Origin: Patescibacteria group bacterium UBA6164 | GTDB taxonomy: Bacteria > Patescibacteriota > Gracilibacteria > BD1-5 > UBA6164 | Reading direction: 5' to 3' | Assembly (NCBI GenBank): GCA_002422305.1 | Contig: DIUG01000036.1 | Location: forward strand, 1-7,116 | DNA: 7,116 nt | Shown here: positions 6,844 through 7,116 of the stretch, piece after piece | How the letters are laid out: every line of letters starts with the position of its first letter | Position numbering within the stretch: the first letter of the stretch is position 1 | Program-made: the position numbers and the translations under genes | Notes under the pieces: generated by a model | What the model was told of the DNA's origin: nothing | Databases searched by the model: none | What the model saw: only the letters and a program-made list of their open reading frames with translations

Positions 6844-7116
6844 ATGAAGAAAAGAGAAAATATGCTTAATTGAAATAAAAAAGCCTTTACATTAGTAGAA
6901 TTAATAGTGGTAATAACAATATTAGCAATACTATGAACAATAGCCTTTATAGCAATGCAATGATATAGTAAACAATCAAGAGATAGTGCTAGAGTAAGTG
7001 ATATGTCAAAAATAAGAACAGGATTAGAATTATTTATGCTAGATGGCTGAAAATATCCAATACCTACATGATGAACAGAAGTTACATATATTTGATCAAT
7101 GGTTTGGACACAAGGA
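6844..7116 (+). CDS. Type IV pilin / pseudopilin, N-terminal part (runs off window end)
   Basis: The first 91 codons of a gene continuing past the window. After a short basic leader comes the prepilin signature KKAFTLVELIVVITILAIL: the processing site precedes Phe15, Glu19 is the conserved +5 residue, and a hydrophobic helix of about 20 residues follows. Then comes a typical pseudopilin segment, SRDSARVSDMSKIRTGLELFMLDGGKYP, near residues 45-72. Such subunits are inserted in the membrane, cleaved and N-methylated by prepilin peptidase, and assembled into type IV pili or a related secretion/competence pseudopilus. The -1 residue is Ala14, not the usual Gly, which is tolerated in some pilins. 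The start at 6844 gives a 14-residue leader. A second ATG at 6862 (Met7) would give an 8-residue leader and cannot be excluded. Seven glycines are TGA and three are GGN. Major versus minor pilin cannot be told from this fragment. Confidence 0.9.

Overview
The window is very AT-rich DNA from a bacterium that reads UGA as glycine (genetic code 25). Seven of the eight genes become intact, recognisable proteins only when in-frame TGA is translated as Gly. I counted about 119 such codons by hand, and many fall on invariant glycines such as the MurG nucleotide-binding loop and the pyruvate kinase ARGDLG motif. All visible stops are TAA, except one TAG. This code is known from Absconditabacteria (SR1) and Gracilibacteria (BD1-5/GN02) of the Patescibacteria/CPR. 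The sequence alone does not let me choose between the two. Read with the standard code, most of the window would look empty.

Layout: (1) 104-679, plus strand, a CYTH-domain (class IV adenylate cyclase / triphosphatase type) enzyme. (2) 698-1777, minus strand, a lipoprotein convergent with it, with a hairpin terminator between them. (3) 1899-5077, minus strand, a likely three-gene set in transcription order: PAP2-family membrane phosphatase, MurG, pyruvate kinase. (4) 5078-5218, a divergent promoter region. (5) 5219-6703, plus strand, a tightly coupled pair: a histidyl-tRNA-synthetase-like protein that has lost the catalytic motifs, and a small GIY-YIG nuclease of the YhbQ type. (6) 6844 to the window end, plus strand, the start of a type IV pilin/pseudopilin gene, preceded by the best promoter in the window and a stem-loop at the presumed transcript 5' end.

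How the genes fit together: MurG makes lipid II on the undecaprenyl carrier, and a BcrC-like PAP2 phosphatase would recycle the undecaprenyl pyrophosphate released when lipid II is polymerised, so this block serves cell-wall synthesis. Pyruvate kinase, 3 nt after murG, supplies ATP and pyruvate. The lipoprotein and pilin are surface components, in keeping with a host-attached or predatory lifestyle (an inference from the phyla, not shown here). The least conventional item is the HisRS-like protein: it keeps the overall fold and the C-terminal anticodon-binding domain but not the residues needed to activate histidine.

No Shine-Dalgarno sequence is visible before any start codon. I see no tRNA, rRNA, CRISPR array or insertion sequence.
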